Assembly: GCA_022768865.1 (NCBI GenBank)
Contig: JALELH010000068.1
Span: 1 to 42,116 of the forward strand
Direction of reading: 5' to 3'
Length of the DNA stretch: 42,116 bases
DNA from: Spirochaetia bacterium
GTDB taxonomy: Bacteria > Spirochaetota > Spirochaetia > Treponematales > Treponemataceae
How positions within the stretch are numbered: the first letter of the stretch is position 1; every line of letters starts with the position of its first letter. Below the pieces are notes generated by a model. It ran no database searches, was not told the DNA's origin, and was given only the letters and a program-made list of their open reading frames with translations. The translations under genes were made by a program, and so were the position numbers. This document shows, in pieces, positions 24,019 to 34,648 of the stretch.

Positions 24019-27000
24019 ATGGAAAATATTTCACTTGGAAACATTACTTCTTTGAAACCTGTTATAAAACCAATCCGCATGGGAATAGATGTTGGTTCTA
24101 CCACTGTAAAGGTTGTTGCCCTTGGAGACAACGATGAACTTCTTTACGGTGCTTACGAACGCCACCGTGCAGACATAAGAAATACAATTATAGCCGTTGT
24201 CAACAAGGCTTTTGATACTCTTGAAGGACTTTTCCCTGCCAAAGAAAATCAGACCATAAGCGTAAAGGTTACGGGTTCCGGCGGACTTTCTGTTTCCCAA
24301 TGGCTTAACATTCCCTTTATTCAGGAAGTTGTTGCGGCTACTACTGCAGTGCGCAAAATAATACCACAGACTGACGTCGTAATAGAACTTGGCGGAGAAG
24401 ATGCCAAGATTACATATTTTAAAGGCGGTGTAGAGCAGCGCATGAACGGAACCTGCGCCGGCGGAACTGGTGCCTTCATAGACCAGATGGCAGCCCTCCT
24501 TGAAACAGACGCATCCGGCCTGAACGAACTTGCCCGCGGTGCTACTACAATTTATCCTATTGCTGCACGCTGCGGCGTTTTTGCAAAAACCGATGTTCAG
24601 CCATTAATCAACGAAGGCGCAAGGCGAGAAGACATTGCCGCTTCTATTTTCCAGGCCGTAGTTTCCCAGACAATTTCTGGCCTTGCATGCGGCAAGCCTA
24701 TCAGGGGCCACGTTGCCTTTTTAGGCGGACCATTGCACTTTTTAGACCAGCTGCGCGAACGTTTTGTCGTTACCTTAAAGCTTAAGGAAGATGAACAGAT
24801 TGTTCCTGAAAACAGCCAGCTTTTTGTTGCTTCCGGTGCTGCTTATTCTGCAGAACGTGAAATTAAATGGATTAATGCCAAAGGAGAAGATTCTCCTGCT
24901 GTGTTCCCTACAATAAAGGAATTCCGTGAAAGCCTTTCTAACCTTGTAGGTGCAGAAATGCAGGAAGTTCAGCGCCTTGAACCTTTGTTTACTTCAGAAG
25001 AAGAACTTGAAGAATTCAATAAGCGCCATTCAGTAGAAAAAGCATCTGTAGGAGACTTAAGCACAACTGAAGGCCCTGTTTTCCTTGGCCTTGATGCAGG
25101 GTCTACTACAACCAAGGCTGTCCTTACTGATACGGAAGGCAGAATCCTGTGGCGTTTTTACGATGTAAATGCAGGCAACCCTGTAGACCTTGCAGTTAAG
25201 GTTCTTAAAAAGCTTTATTCAATCCTTCCTGAAAAATGCTATATTGCCCGTGCCGTTTCTACAGGTTATGGAGAAGCATTGTTCCAGGCTGCCCTTGGCG
25301 TAGATGCAGGGGAAGTTGAAACCATTACCCATTACCGTGCTGCAGACTTTTTTGTTCCAGGCGTAGAATTCCTTCTGGACATAGGCGGTCAGGACATGAA
25401 GTGCCTTCGCATGAAAGACGGAGCCATTGTAAGCATTCAGCTTAACGAAGCATGTTCTGCAGGATGCGGTTCTTTCCTGGACAACTTTGCACGCACAATG
25501 GGCATGAGCGTTCAGGAATTTTCTAAAATTGCCTTAATGGCAAAAAAGCCTGTTGACCTTGGAACACGCTGCACTGTCTTTATGAACAGCCGTGTTAAGC
25601 AGGCACAGAAAGAAGGTGCTGAAGTTGCAGATATTTCAGCAGGCCTTTCTTATTCCGTAATCAAGAATGCCCTGTTTAAGGTAATTAAATTAAGGCGTGC
25701 CAGTGAAATTGGAACAAAGGTTGTTGTTCAGGGCGGAACTTTCTTTAATGATGCCGTACTGCGTGCCTTTGAAAAGATTGCAGGGGTAAACGTTTACCGC
25801 CCGGATGTTGCAGGCTTAATGGGTGCCTACGGTAGTGCCCTTATTGCCCAGGACCAGTGGGAAGATTTACGCCGTCCTAAGCCGGATGACCCTGACCAGT
25901 CTTATAAATTCGTAAAGTCAAACATTGCTACACTGGAGCAGCTTGAAAACTTTAAGGTTGAACTTGAACTTAAGCGCTGCGGCAAGTGTTCCAACAATTG
26001 TCTGCTTACAATCAACAACTTTATTGCAGGCAATGAAAGCCGCAAGTTCATTACAGGCAACCGCTGCGAACGCGGTGCAGAACTTGAAGACGGCAACGAA
26101 AAGCTTGTAGATGCAAGCAACAAGGCAAATACAAAAACAGGAAACGAAGACAGCGTTAAGCTTCCTAACCTGTTTGAATGGAAATATAAAAGGCTTTTCA
26201 GCTATGTTCCATTAAAGGCAGAAAATGCTCCTATGGGAGACGTTGGAATCCCGCGTGTCCTGAACATGTATGAAAATTACCCGCTGTGGTTTACTTTCTT
26301 TACAAAACTTGGGTTCCGTGTCCGCCTTTCTCCGCGTTCAAGCCGTGCAATTTATGAAAAAGGCCTTGAAACAATTCCGTCGGAATCTGTCTGCTATCCT
26401 GGAAAAATTTCTCACGGTCATGTAGAAAGCCTTTTGCAGCAGGGCGTTAAATTTATTTTCTATCCTTGCGTTCCTTACGAAAAGCAGGAAGACCCAGGGG
26501 CTGGCAACCACTACAATTGCCCGATAGTAACAAGCTATCCGGAAGTTCTGCGTAACAACGTTGACCGTTTAAGGCAGGATGATTCAATTACTTTCATGAA
26601 TCCCTTCCTTCCTATCTATGATAAAGACCGCCTTGCCGTGCGTCTTTACGAAGAGCTTACAAAGAAATTCCCTAAGCTTACAAAGAAGCAGATTTTTGAT
26701 GCAGTAGATGCAGCATGGGCGGAACAGGAAAAGTTTAAAAAGGAAGTACAGGATAAAGGAGAAGAAGCCCTTGAAGAAACCATTACCCGCGGCAGCAATG
26801 GTATAGTTCTTGCAGGCCGTCCTTACCATCTTGATCCTGAAATCAATCACGGAATTCCGGAAATGATAAACGGCCTTGGCATGGCCGTGTTTACGGAAGA
26901 TTCCGTTGCTCACCTTGGTTCAATAGAAAGGCCTTTGCGCATTATAGACCAGTGGTCTTACCACAACAGGCTTTACCGTGCCGGTGTTTTTGTAAGCGGC

Positions 27001-28596
27001 ATGGCAAACCTTGAACTTGTTCAGCTTACTTCTTTCGGCTGTGGTCTTGACGCCGTAACGGCAGACCAGGTTGACGAAATAATGAAGTCAAAGAGCCGCA
27101 TGTATACCCTTATTAAAATTGATGAAGGCTCAAACCTTGGTGCCGTGCGCATCCGTATCCGTTCCCTTATTGCGGCTGTCCGTGCCCGTGAAAGAAACCG
27201 CACAAAGCTTACCGTAAAGTCTGCTGCATACAAAAGGCAGGTATTTACAAAGGAAATGAAATACAAGCATACAATACTTGCACCGCAGATGAGCCCGATT
27301 CACTTCAGGCTTGTTCAGCAGGCATTCAGGTATTCTGGCTTTAACTTTGTAGTTCTTGACGCCGTAGACCCTATGGCAATAGAAACAGGATTAAAGTATG
27401 TAAACAACGATGCATGCTATCCTTCTATTCTTGTTGCAGGTCAGATGATTGCAGCACTTCAGAGCGGTAAATACGATGTAAACAAAACCAGCTTAATGGT
27501 AACCCAGACTGGCGGCGGCTGCCGTGCTACAAACTATATTGGCTTTATTCGCCGTGCCCTGGCAGATGCAGGACTTTCCCAGGTTCCTGTAATTTCTTTA
27601 AGTGCACAGGCTTTTGAAACTAATCCTGGATTTAAGATTACTCCGGGGCTTTTGATCCGCGCCATGAGGTCTTTAGTTTTAGGCGACCTTTTAATGCGCG
27701 TTCTTTACAGAACTCGTCCTTACGAAAAAGTTCCGGGCAGTGCCAATGCGCTTTATGAAAAATGGAACGAAAGGTGTGAAACAGGATTAAAGTCTTTGTC
27801 TCATTTTAAGTTCCGCAGCTTAATAAAGGGCATTGTCCATGACTTTGATAATCTTCCCCTTGTTCCTGTAAAAAAGCCTAGGGTTGGCGTTGTTGGGGAA
27901 ATCCTTGTAAAATTCCACCCGACTGCAAACAACGACATTGTAAACGTTATAGAAAAAGAAGGCGCAGAATGCGTTATGCCGGACTTAATGGACTTTTTCT
28001 TCTATACATTCTCTACAGGTATTTTCCGTTATCAGGAACTTGCATTCCCTAAGAAGACAGAAAAGAATGCACGCCGTTTAGTTTCCATGCTGGAACTTTT
28101 CCGCAAATATATGAAAAAGCAGCTCAGAAAGAGCCACCGTTTTGAAGCACCATACCTTATTTACGATATGATGAAGGGTGTTGATGACATAGTTCAGCTG
28201 GGAAACATTACGGGCGAAGGCTGGTTCCTTACTGCAGAAATGGTAGAACTTATTCACAGCGGATGTCCGTCCATTGCATGCGTTCAGCCATTTGCCTGCC
28301 TGCCAAACCATGTTACGGGCAAGGGCATGATTAAGGAACTGCGCCGCCGTTATCCGGAAGCAAATATTTCTGCCGTTGACTACGACCCGGGTTCCAGTGA
28401 AGTAAATCAGCTTAACCGCTTAAAGCTTCTTCTTTCTAATGCTCCTGTTGGCAAGCATCCGGATGAAGAAGCAGACGGAATGATTCACGCACCGGATAAA
28501 ACTGTGGTAAAGCCAGAAATTCAGCTTGCTGAAGGTGCAGCCCAGTTTATTGACCCGGAACCTGTTGCCATGAAGGATGCACCGGCAAGCAATTAG
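24019..28596 (+). CDS. Giant 2-hydroxyacyl-CoA dehydratase activase-related protein
   Basis: The 1525-residue protein joins parts that are separate in classical 2-hydroxyacyl-CoA dehydratase systems. Two BadF/HgdC-type ASKHA ATPase domains come first: MGIDVGSTTVKVV near 21-33 and LGLDAGSTTTKAV near 356-368. Each keeps the cysteines that bind the shared [4Fe-4S] cluster in activases (Cys146 and Cys185; Cys479 and Cys518). A Cys-rich segment follows (RCGKCSNNC, then GNRCERG). A DUF2229-like region and an HgdB-like C-terminal half complete it, with NNDACYPSI near 1133. Such fused proteins occur in many anaerobes. The exact substrate is unknown and no separate dehydratase subunits are adjacent. 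Oxygen sensitivity would be expected. Confidence 0.88.
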   Translation: MENISLGNITSLKPVIKPIRMGIDVGSTTVKVVALGDNDELLYGAYERHRADIRNTIIAVVNKAFDTLEGLFPAKENQTISVKVTGSGGLSVSQWLNIPFIQEVVAATTAVRKIIPQTDVVIELGGEDAKITYFKGGVEQRMNGTCAGGTGAFIDQMAALLETDASGLNELARGATTIYPIAARCGVFAKTDVQPLINEGARREDIAASIFQAVVSQTISGLACGKPIRGHVAFLGGPLHFLDQLRERFVVTLKLKEDEQIVPENSQLFVASGAAYSAEREIKWINAKGEDSPAVFPTIKEFRESLSNLVGAEMQEVQRLEPLFTSEEELEEFNKRHSVEKASVGDLSTTEGPVFLGLDAGSTTTKAVLTDTEGRILWRFYDVNAGNPVDLAVKVLKKLYSILPEKCYIARAVSTGYGEALFQAALGVDAGEVETITHYRAADFFVPGVEFLLDIGGQDMKCLRMKDGAIVSIQLNEACSAGCGSFLDNFARTMGMSVQEFSKIALMAKKPVDLGTRCTVFMNSRVKQAQKEGAEVADISAGLSYSVIKNALFKVIKLRRASEIGTKVVVQGGTFFNDAVLRAFEKIAGVNVYRPDVAGLMGAYGSALIAQDQWEDLRRPKPDDPDQSYKFVKSNIATLEQLENFKVELELKRCGKCSNNCLLTINNFIAGNESRKFITGNRCERGAELEDGNEKLVDASNKANTKTGNEDSVKLPNLFEWKYKRLFSYVPLKAENAPMGDVGIPRVLNMYENYPLWFTFFTKLGFRVRLSPRSSRAIYEKGLETIPSESVCYPGKISHGHVESLLQQGVKFIFYPCVPYEKQEDPGAGNHYNCPIVTSYPEVLRNNVDRLRQDDSITFMNPFLPIYDKDRLAVRLYEELTKKFPKLTKKQIFDAVDAAWAEQEKFKKEVQDKGEEALEETITRGSNGIVLAGRPYHLDPEINHGIPEMINGLGMAVFTEDSVAHLGSIERPLRIIDQWSYHNRLYRAGVFVSGMANLELVQLTSFGCGLDAVTADQVDEIMKSKSRMYTLIKIDEGSNLGAVRIRIRSLIAAVRARERNRTKLTVKSAAYKRQVFTKEMKYKHTILAPQMSPIHFRLVQQAFRYSGFNFVVLDAVDPMAIETGLKYVNNDACYPSILVAGQMIAALQSGKYDVNKTSLMVTQTGGGCRATNYIGFIRRALADAGLSQVPVISLSAQAFETNPGFKITPGLLIRAMRSLVLGDLLMRVLYRTRPYEKVPGSANALYEKWNERCETGLKSLSHFKFRSLIKGIVHDFDNLPLVPVKKPRVGVVGEILVKFHPTANNDIVNVIEKEGAECVMPDLMDFFFYTFSTGIFRYQELAFPKKTEKNARRLVSMLELFRKYMKKQLRKSHRFEAPYLIYDMMKGVDDIVQLGNITGEGWFLTAEMVELIHSGCPSIACVQPFACLPNHVTGKGMIKELRRRYPEANISAVDYDPGSSEVNQLNRLKLLLSNAPVGKHPDEEADGMIHAPDKTVVKPEIQLAEGAAQFIDPEPVAMKDAPASN

Positions 28597-28686
28597 CCTG
28601 AAACTTTTTGCCTGGATTTCTGTTTATTTTATATGGCTGCTTAAAGTCAGCGGATTAGTACTGGTTTTATGCGGCCGGAACTTTTA

Positions 28687-30081
28687 ATGCTTATGAAAAA
28701 ATTTTTGTTTAAGTTAGTTTTTATTGCTCTTGCCTTTAATGCCTTTGCAGATTACAACAGCCACGATATTCCCGATTCTGCAGAAATTAGGCGCACTATA
28801 GTAGAATCCTGGCTTACACCGGATTTAGAAACCTTAAGAAAATATAAGGAACAGTTTAAAGACAACAGAATCGGCACTACTTTTCAAATCCGCATGGAAG
28901 AAGATGACAATGAATTCTGTGTAATTGTTGCACCCCGTTCAGAAATTGACATTAACATGATAAACGGAGACAGCGTAAAAACTGTGCGTGCTGCAGTTTA
29001 TCCTAAGGGAGCGGCAGGCAGCTGGATTTTATACCGCAGCAAAAACAAAGGTCTTCCATTACGCGTTCAGTATTTCTTTAATCAGGATTCTGATGTCTAT
29101 GTTCAGTTCAGGGCAGAAGAAAACAAAACTTTTGCAGATTTAATAGTCTGTGGTTCTTATGCCGCTCGTTCTGTTTTAGTGGGAATTCCATTTAGCCGCC
29201 TTTATACGGCATCTTTTCAGGATGTAAAAAACTGGACAAAAAACTCTTTGCCATGGAATAAGGTTACTGTTGTAAAAAATCAGTATGCAGATACACTGAT
29301 TATGGCAGGAACAATAAAAAACAATCTGGATTCCTTTGTCTTTATGAACGATGCCTGCTATGACGAGCGCGGCAAGCTTAAATCCATTTTTACGGGAAAA
29401 GAAATTCCCGTATTAGACGAAAACGGAAATGCCGTAAGTGCAGAAGTATTAAAGAAAAAGCACTTCCTTTCAGGAGCAGGATTTTTAAAATGGATTGTTG
29501 ACGGCATTGTTGAACCATACAGGGGTTACGGAACTTCCATAGAAGAACTTACAGTGCCGACTCTGGAATTTAATTCTGTCGGAAAAAACGGCGTAATGTC
29601 TCAGGACTGGAACCTGACTTTCAGCCTGGACTGGTGCCGCAACCTTGCAGCACAGGCATATTCAATACGTTCCAGCAGAACAGGGGACTATAAAACTTTT
29701 GGACTTGATGTTAATTATGAATATTTTTCTTCTGATATTGTAAAAGGCAAAACAAAAAGCTCTGCAGGTTATGTAAAAAATACAGGCTATAGCATAGACC
29801 ATATTAAGGCCCTGCTTTACGTTCTTGCCGCTACAGAACCTGACTGGTTTTATTTAGGTGCCATCAGGCAGGGCTCTAAAATAAAAGCCGACGAACTTGT
29901 TTTTAATAACTGCGTTGCTTTCTTTCCTTATTTTGACAGAAACGGAAAATTCGGCTGCTTTATTTTTGAACAGGGTACTGAAATTGCAATGGATAAATTC
30001 ATAGAAAAATACAAAGGTGCCTATGTTCATCTGGAAAGAGTAAAATCTACTGAGGCATATTTCCCTTATGAAAAAAAATAA
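28687..30081 (+). CDS. Exported protein of unknown function heading an envelope cluster
   Basis: The product (464 residues from this start) has a signal peptide, MLMKKFLFKL then a hydrophobic run ending NAFA, followed by a soluble mixed alpha/beta protein. No domain was recognised. ATG 28669 would add six residues and ATG 28693 would remove two; 28687 is chosen because a GGAA site is best spaced. It overlaps the next gene by 14 bp, tying it to the TPR-barrel-ExbB-ExbD-TonB series. A periplasmic or outer-membrane role in that system is inferred from this linkage only. Confidence 0.7.
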   Translation: MLMKKFLFKLVFIALAFNAFADYNSHDIPDSAEIRRTIVESWLTPDLETLRKYKEQFKDNRIGTTFQIRMEEDDNEFCVIVAPRSEIDINMINGDSVKTVRAAVYPKGAAGSWILYRSKNKGLPLRVQYFFNQDSDVYVQFRAEENKTFADLIVCGSYAARSVLVGIPFSRLYTASFQDVKNWTKNSLPWNKVTVVKNQYADTLIMAGTIKNNLDSFVFMNDACYDERGKLKSIFTGKEIPVLDENGNAVSAEVLKKKHFLSGAGFLKWIVDGIVEPYRGYGTSIEELTVPTLEFNSVGKNGVMSQDWNLTFSLDWCRNLAAQAYSIRSSRTGDYKTFGLDVNYEYFSSDIVKGKTKSSAGYVKNTGYSIDHIKALLYVLAATEPDWFYLGAIRQGSKIKADELVFNNCVAFFPYFDRNGKFGCFIFEQGTEIAMDKFIEKYKGAYVHLERVKSTEAYFPYEKK

Positions 30082-32968
30082 AGTAAAAAAAATATCTGCT
30101 TATGTTTCTGTATTTGTGATTTCTTCATTTCTTTGTTTTAATCTTGCTGCAGAAACTGACGCAAGTGATTCAAAAATATTTTCTGATATTGTTACATCCT
30201 ATGCCGGTGCTGCATATCCGTCTGTTATAGAACAGGCTGATACGCTTTCGGCCGAATATCCGGATTCTGCTTTTTATCATAAGGCACTTTTGTATAAAGG
30301 AGAAAGTCTTTGCTTTCTTGGGCGCTTTGCAGAAGCAGAAACTGCACTTTATAAAGCCGTCTGCAGCGATGACAATGACGTGCAGGTTCTTTCATATTAC
30401 TGGCTTGGAAAAAGTCGTCTTGCACAGAAAAAAAACAAGGAAGCACTGGAAGCCTTTTATAGCTGCTGTGAAATTTCCAAATCAAGAAAGATTTCTAAAA
30501 AATCAGAATATTACTACAATATGGCTTTGTTTAATGCAGGAGAAACTTATTTTCTTTCTGAAGATTATAAAAAGGCAATTCCTGTTTTTGAATCTGTAAT
30601 TTCCCGTGGCAACGAATATCCTGCCGATACTTATTCAGAATCTTTTATAATGCTTTTTAAAAGCTATCTGGAAGAAAAAAAATACAGTTCCCTTACTTCT
30701 CTATATAAGAAAACTCCGGAAATGAAAGGTGAACTTTCTGAAACCTATGCACAGCTTTCCTTGCTTGCATCAAATGCCTATGAAAAGACGGGCGATTATA
30801 AAAACAGCTGGAACTGCTGCACTAAGGCACTGTTAAGCGCTGATGAAAAAACTTCTTCCGAAGCCTTTATTGCAGCCTACAGAATTTCAGTTCCATACGA
30901 AAAGCAGACCGGAACTTCAACGGCAGATTTTTTTAAAAACATTACCCATAAGATTTCTGCAAACCCGGAAGTTCTGGCAGAAACATGGATACGCATTGCA
31001 ACAGATGCCTTTGAAAAAGGCGACTTTGAGAATGCAGAAACCTATTTTAATAATGCAGAGACTTTTGATGCAGAAAAAAAATATGCGTCACTGATTTCTT
31101 TATATCGTGCAAAAATAAAGGGCAACACCCTTGAACTTATGGGCAGTGTAGAATCAGATAATGAACTGTATTCCGCTTATGAAGCTGCTTTTGCAGAACA
31201 GTATGCTTCCGTAGGTGACTGGTCCAATTGCTATGTGCATGGAAAAAATGCCTATGAAAATATTGAATCCGGCAAGGACGAAAACCTTAAGCGTAAGTCA
31301 GCTTTTTTTTATGCCGTAGGTCTTTTAAATTGCGGTCAAATAAAGGAAACAGAAAATATTATAGAAAAGGGGAAAGTGCCTTTTAAATCCGGCGAGCCTT
31401 TTTATGAAAGCAGCAGAAAACTTCTTGCGCGTATTTATGCAGTTTCCGGAAGGGAAGAAAAGGCAATTGAACTTTACAAAGGCCTTGAACTTAATGCAGA
31501 AGAAAGTACGGATTATGCCAAAGTCCTTTTTTCATGCGGCTATCTTTCTTCCAGTAAAAGGGAAGGCTTAAAGTCAAATACAATGGAAGGAAAATACATA
31601 GCTGCCCTTTCCTGCTTTAATTTAAAAGAATGGAACGAAGCTGAAACACTATTTTCTGACTATTTAAAATCCAATAAAAAAAGCAACAGGGAATATGCCG
31701 TGTTTTATCTGGGCTACTGTCAGTATAAGCTTGGTAAAATATCTGCATGCCAGACCCTTGAAAATTTCAGCAGTAATTATGCAGGCCATCCTTTATGCTA
31801 TAACGCTGCCGTTATCTGTGCCAATGCCATGGTTTCTGCCGGCAAAATTGAAGAAGCCATAAATCAGTCATGCCTTGCCTTAAGCCTTGCAAAGAACGAA
31901 ACAGAAAAAGAAAATGCCGTTTTGCTTACGGCTGCCCTTTATGAAGATTCCGGCAATAAAGAAAGTGCCATTGCCGTTCTTGCTCCTTATGCAAAGCAGT
32001 CTTCTGATTTTGGAGTCCGCTGTAAATATAAAACAGCATTGCTTTACGCAGGTGCAGGAAAACTAAACGAAGCGGATAAACTTTTTTATGAAATAACACA
32101 AAAGCATTCTGCATCAAAGTTTGCAGAAGAAAGCTGCTACCGCCGTGCAGAACTTTTTTACAGTGCAGGCAAATACGAAAATGCCGTTAAGCGTTTTGAA
32201 GATTATAAAAACCTGTATCCTAAAGGAAACTTCTATGAAATCGTTCTGTTTTATTCCGCAGACAGCAAAAAGAATTTAAAGAAAACTTCCGATGCCATCC
32301 TTGCTTACGAACTTCTTTTAGTAGAATATCCTGCATCTACCTATGCCTATTCCGCCTTAAGAAACCTTGCTGCACTGTACAAAGACAGCGACAATATGCC
32401 TAAGGCAAAGGAATGCTGCAGCAGATTGCTTGCCTGTGCCATGAATGAAGGGCAGAAAGCAGAAGCAAGGAAACTTTCTGAAAGCCTTACTGCTTCAACA
32501 GATTCTAATAGCAAGAAAGTAAGCCTTCAGAAAAAATACGAAAAGCTTGGAAAGCAGAAAACACAGGAAGGCCGCATTGCAGGAACAGAACTTGCCCAAT
32601 ATATATGGACACAGGAAAAATATTCAGGGGAAGCAGTTGAACTTGCAGAAATCCTTTATGCAGAACAGGGCAAAAAGGCAAATATAGAAGCAGAATGTCT
32701 TTACGCTGCACAGAATGCAGTAATACTTGCAGAATCTGAACGCAACATAAAACAGTATGAGTTTTCTGCACAGTTATTTTTATCCGCTGCAAAATACGGA
32801 CGCATGGCAGGTAATACGGCACTTGCTTCAAGAAGCCTGTATGGTGCGGCAGAAGCATTTTATACAGACGGAAAAAAAGGTGACGCAGAAAGCGTTGCAA
32901 AGAATTTAATTGAACTTTATGGCGATACTGAATACGCAAAAAGTGTCCGACAATTTATAAACAGGTAG
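30068..32968 (+). CDS. Large exported TPR-repeat protein
   Basis: The 966-residue protein has a signal peptide (basic MKKNKVKK start, hydrophobic run, cleavage near NLAAE) and then tetratricopeptide-like helical hairpins almost to the end. Examples are SAFYHKALLYKGESLCFLGR near residue 60, the DYKKAIPVFESVI unit near 165, GKYENAVKRFEDYKNLYPKG around 700, and YPASTYAYSALRNLAALYKD around 755. The repeats resemble those of YbgF/CpoB and BamD-like proteins, which act in the periplasm beside Tol or Bam machinery. It lies 3 nt before the barrel gene and probably serves as its periplasmic scaffold or chaperone. Confidence 0.8.
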   Translation: MKKNKVKKISAYVSVFVISSFLCFNLAAETDASDSKIFSDIVTSYAGAAYPSVIEQADTLSAEYPDSAFYHKALLYKGESLCFLGRFAEAETALYKAVCSDDNDVQVLSYYWLGKSRLAQKKNKEALEAFYSCCEISKSRKISKKSEYYYNMALFNAGETYFLSEDYKKAIPVFESVISRGNEYPADTYSESFIMLFKSYLEEKKYSSLTSLYKKTPEMKGELSETYAQLSLLASNAYEKTGDYKNSWNCCTKALLSADEKTSSEAFIAAYRISVPYEKQTGTSTADFFKNITHKISANPEVLAETWIRIATDAFEKGDFENAETYFNNAETFDAEKKYASLISLYRAKIKGNTLELMGSVESDNELYSAYEAAFAEQYASVGDWSNCYVHGKNAYENIESGKDENLKRKSAFFYAVGLLNCGQIKETENIIEKGKVPFKSGEPFYESSRKLLARIYAVSGREEKAIELYKGLELNAEESTDYAKVLFSCGYLSSSKREGLKSNTMEGKYIAALSCFNLKEWNEAETLFSDYLKSNKKSNREYAVFYLGYCQYKLGKISACQTLENFSSNYAGHPLCYNAAVICANAMVSAGKIEEAINQSCLALSLAKNETEKENAVLLTAALYEDSGNKESAIAVLAPYAKQSSDFGVRCKYKTALLYAGAGKLNEADKLFYEITQKHSASKFAEESCYRRAELFYSAGKYENAVKRFEDYKNLYPKGNFYEIVLFYSADSKKNLKKTSDAILAYELLLVEYPASTYAYSALRNLAALYKDSDNMPKAKECCSRLLACAMNEGQKAEARKLSESLTASTDSNSKKVSLQKKYEKLGKQKTQEGRIAGTELAQYIWTQEKYSGEAVELAEILYAEQGKKANIEAECLYAAQNAVILAESERNIKQYEFSAQLFLSAAKYGRMAGNTALASRSLYGAAEAFYTDGKKGDAESVAKNLIELYGDTEYAKSVRQFINR

Positions 32969-32971
32969 AAT

Positions 32972-34633
32972 ATGAAAAAAAAATTATTTATAGCTATGGC
33001 ATGCTTTGCATCCCTTGCTCCTTTTGCATTTGCACAGGCATCCGATGAAGAAAAAATTGAACTTCCAGAAATGACAACAACGGTTTCCGGAGATACTGTT
33101 GTGGCAGGCAGGGATGCTGTTCCTGACTTTTCTAAAGTTGTTCCTTCTGCAGGTGAAGAAAAAAACATAATGCCAAAACTTCCAGGTGAACGCATTGTTT
33201 ACGATGAAGAAGAAGAGCCTGAAGCAAATTTCTTTACAGGAGAAAATAAAAACGTTTACGCACAGGGCCTTGTAGGCGGTGGATTTCCTGGTGATTTTAT
33301 AGGAGATTTTTCTGTTTATAAGGCTTCTAATACAGACCCTTTCAGAATAGAATTTTCCCACTTCAGCAGAAACGGATACGGAAAGCACACAGCCGCAGAC
33401 GGTTTTTTTGATAACGGCACAAAGCTTTATGCAGAAAAATCTTTTCGTGCAATTGATTCTGATTTTACTTTCGGCGGCAGATACGACAAGGCAGGCACCG
33501 GTTTACAGAATGAAAATGAACACTTTTATGATTTAAATTCACAGAAAGTTTCCGGTGTATTTTTGTTTGATCACTTCTTTGGAGATTCCGGCTTTGAATT
33601 TACTTCAGAAACAGAAGCCTACTGGTATAACCGCTATGCAGGCATAAAGGACGACGAAGGCCTTGTGTTAAAAAGGCAGGATAAAAACATAAACGTCTTC
33701 CATACGGACCCTGGCTTTGTTTTTTCATGGTATAGCAACGGTTTTTCTGCAGGCCTTGAATGCAACTTTCAGGTTGAAACCCTGCTGGGAAAGCATGACG
33801 AAGCAGAAATTGATGACCTTTTCCGTGCAAGCGGCACACTCTTTACAGGTTACGAAAGCGACATTGTAACAGCCTTTGCCCGCGGCGGAATTGCAGGCGG
33901 CACAGAAATAGGCGAAGGCCGAGAAATTGTTCCTTACTTCAGCACTGGTGCGGAAGTTCGTGCTCCTTTGGCCAGCGGCCGCAAGCTTACAGTCGGTGTC
34001 AACGGCGGACTTGAAACACGCCATGAAGAACTTTCTGTTTTGGAAAGGAAATACAAGTTTGCCCAGCTTGATACCCTTACAGGAGAAATTTCTGACTGGT
34101 TTGTAAATTCAAAAATTGTTTTGCCACTGTTCAATATCTTTACATTTAACAGCAGCATAGAATTTAAAAAGACTGCTTTTGACAACTATGCCTTTGAAGC
34201 AGACTATTCATCAGAAAACCCTAATGAAAGCCATATTTACCAGATTGCTGCAGATGAAAGGACACTTGTTACAACTGATAACGGCTTAAGCATTAAGTAT
34301 GGCATCTTTACTTTACGTGGCGGCTGGCGTGCCCACTGGTGGCATGTTCCTGCCAATGAATACAGGCATTCTATTGAAGGTTCCGTTTCTTACGATGATG
34401 AATTTGAACGCTGGGGGTTTTCAACCGGCATAATAGAAGCCGTAGACAGCAAAAGTGACAAATGCCCTAAAGTTAACGGCAATGTTTACTTAAACATAAA
34501 AAAGGCAATGCGTCTTTCCCTTGAAATGAATGATGCAATAAAGCTTTTTTCAAGCAAGGACAGGGAATATCAGGAATCCGGCTATCTTGAAAGGGCGGGA
34601 AGTGTAACTTTCCTGTGCCGCTTTTTCTTTTAA
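32972..34633 (+). CDS. Outer-membrane beta-barrel candidate with TonB-box-like N-terminus
   Basis: The 553-residue product has a signal peptide ending FAFAQA. Just inside the mature N-terminus, ELPEMTTTVSGDTVV resembles the TonB box of energised receptors. A Pro/Glu-rich linker (about 45-85) leads to roughly 470 residues of alternating, aromatic-rich strands ending in FLCRFFF, a typical barrel C-terminus. The usual plug domain of about 130 residues between TonB box and barrel is not evident. ExbB, ExbD and TonB follow immediately, so an energised channel or receptor is likely. The substrate cannot be read from the sequence. Confidence 0.72.
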   Translation: MKKKLFIAMACFASLAPFAFAQASDEEKIELPEMTTTVSGDTVVAGRDAVPDFSKVVPSAGEEKNIMPKLPGERIVYDEEEEPEANFFTGENKNVYAQGLVGGGFPGDFIGDFSVYKASNTDPFRIEFSHFSRNGYGKHTAADGFFDNGTKLYAEKSFRAIDSDFTFGGRYDKAGTGLQNENEHFYDLNSQKVSGVFLFDHFFGDSGFEFTSETEAYWYNRYAGIKDDEGLVLKRQDKNINVFHTDPGFVFSWYSNGFSAGLECNFQVETLLGKHDEAEIDDLFRASGTLFTGYESDIVTAFARGGIAGGTEIGEGREIVPYFSTGAEVRAPLASGRKLTVGVNGGLETRHEELSVLERKYKFAQLDTLTGEISDWFVNSKIVLPLFNIFTFNSSIEFKKTAFDNYAFEADYSSENPNESHIYQIAADERTLVTTDNGLSIKYGIFTLRGGWRAHWWHVPANEYRHSIEGSVSYDDEFERWGFSTGIIEAVDSKSDKCPKVNGNVYLNIKKAMRLSLEMNDAIKLFSSKDREYQESGYLERAGSVTFLCRFFF

Positions 34634-34648
34634 TTATAGGAGCTGAAT

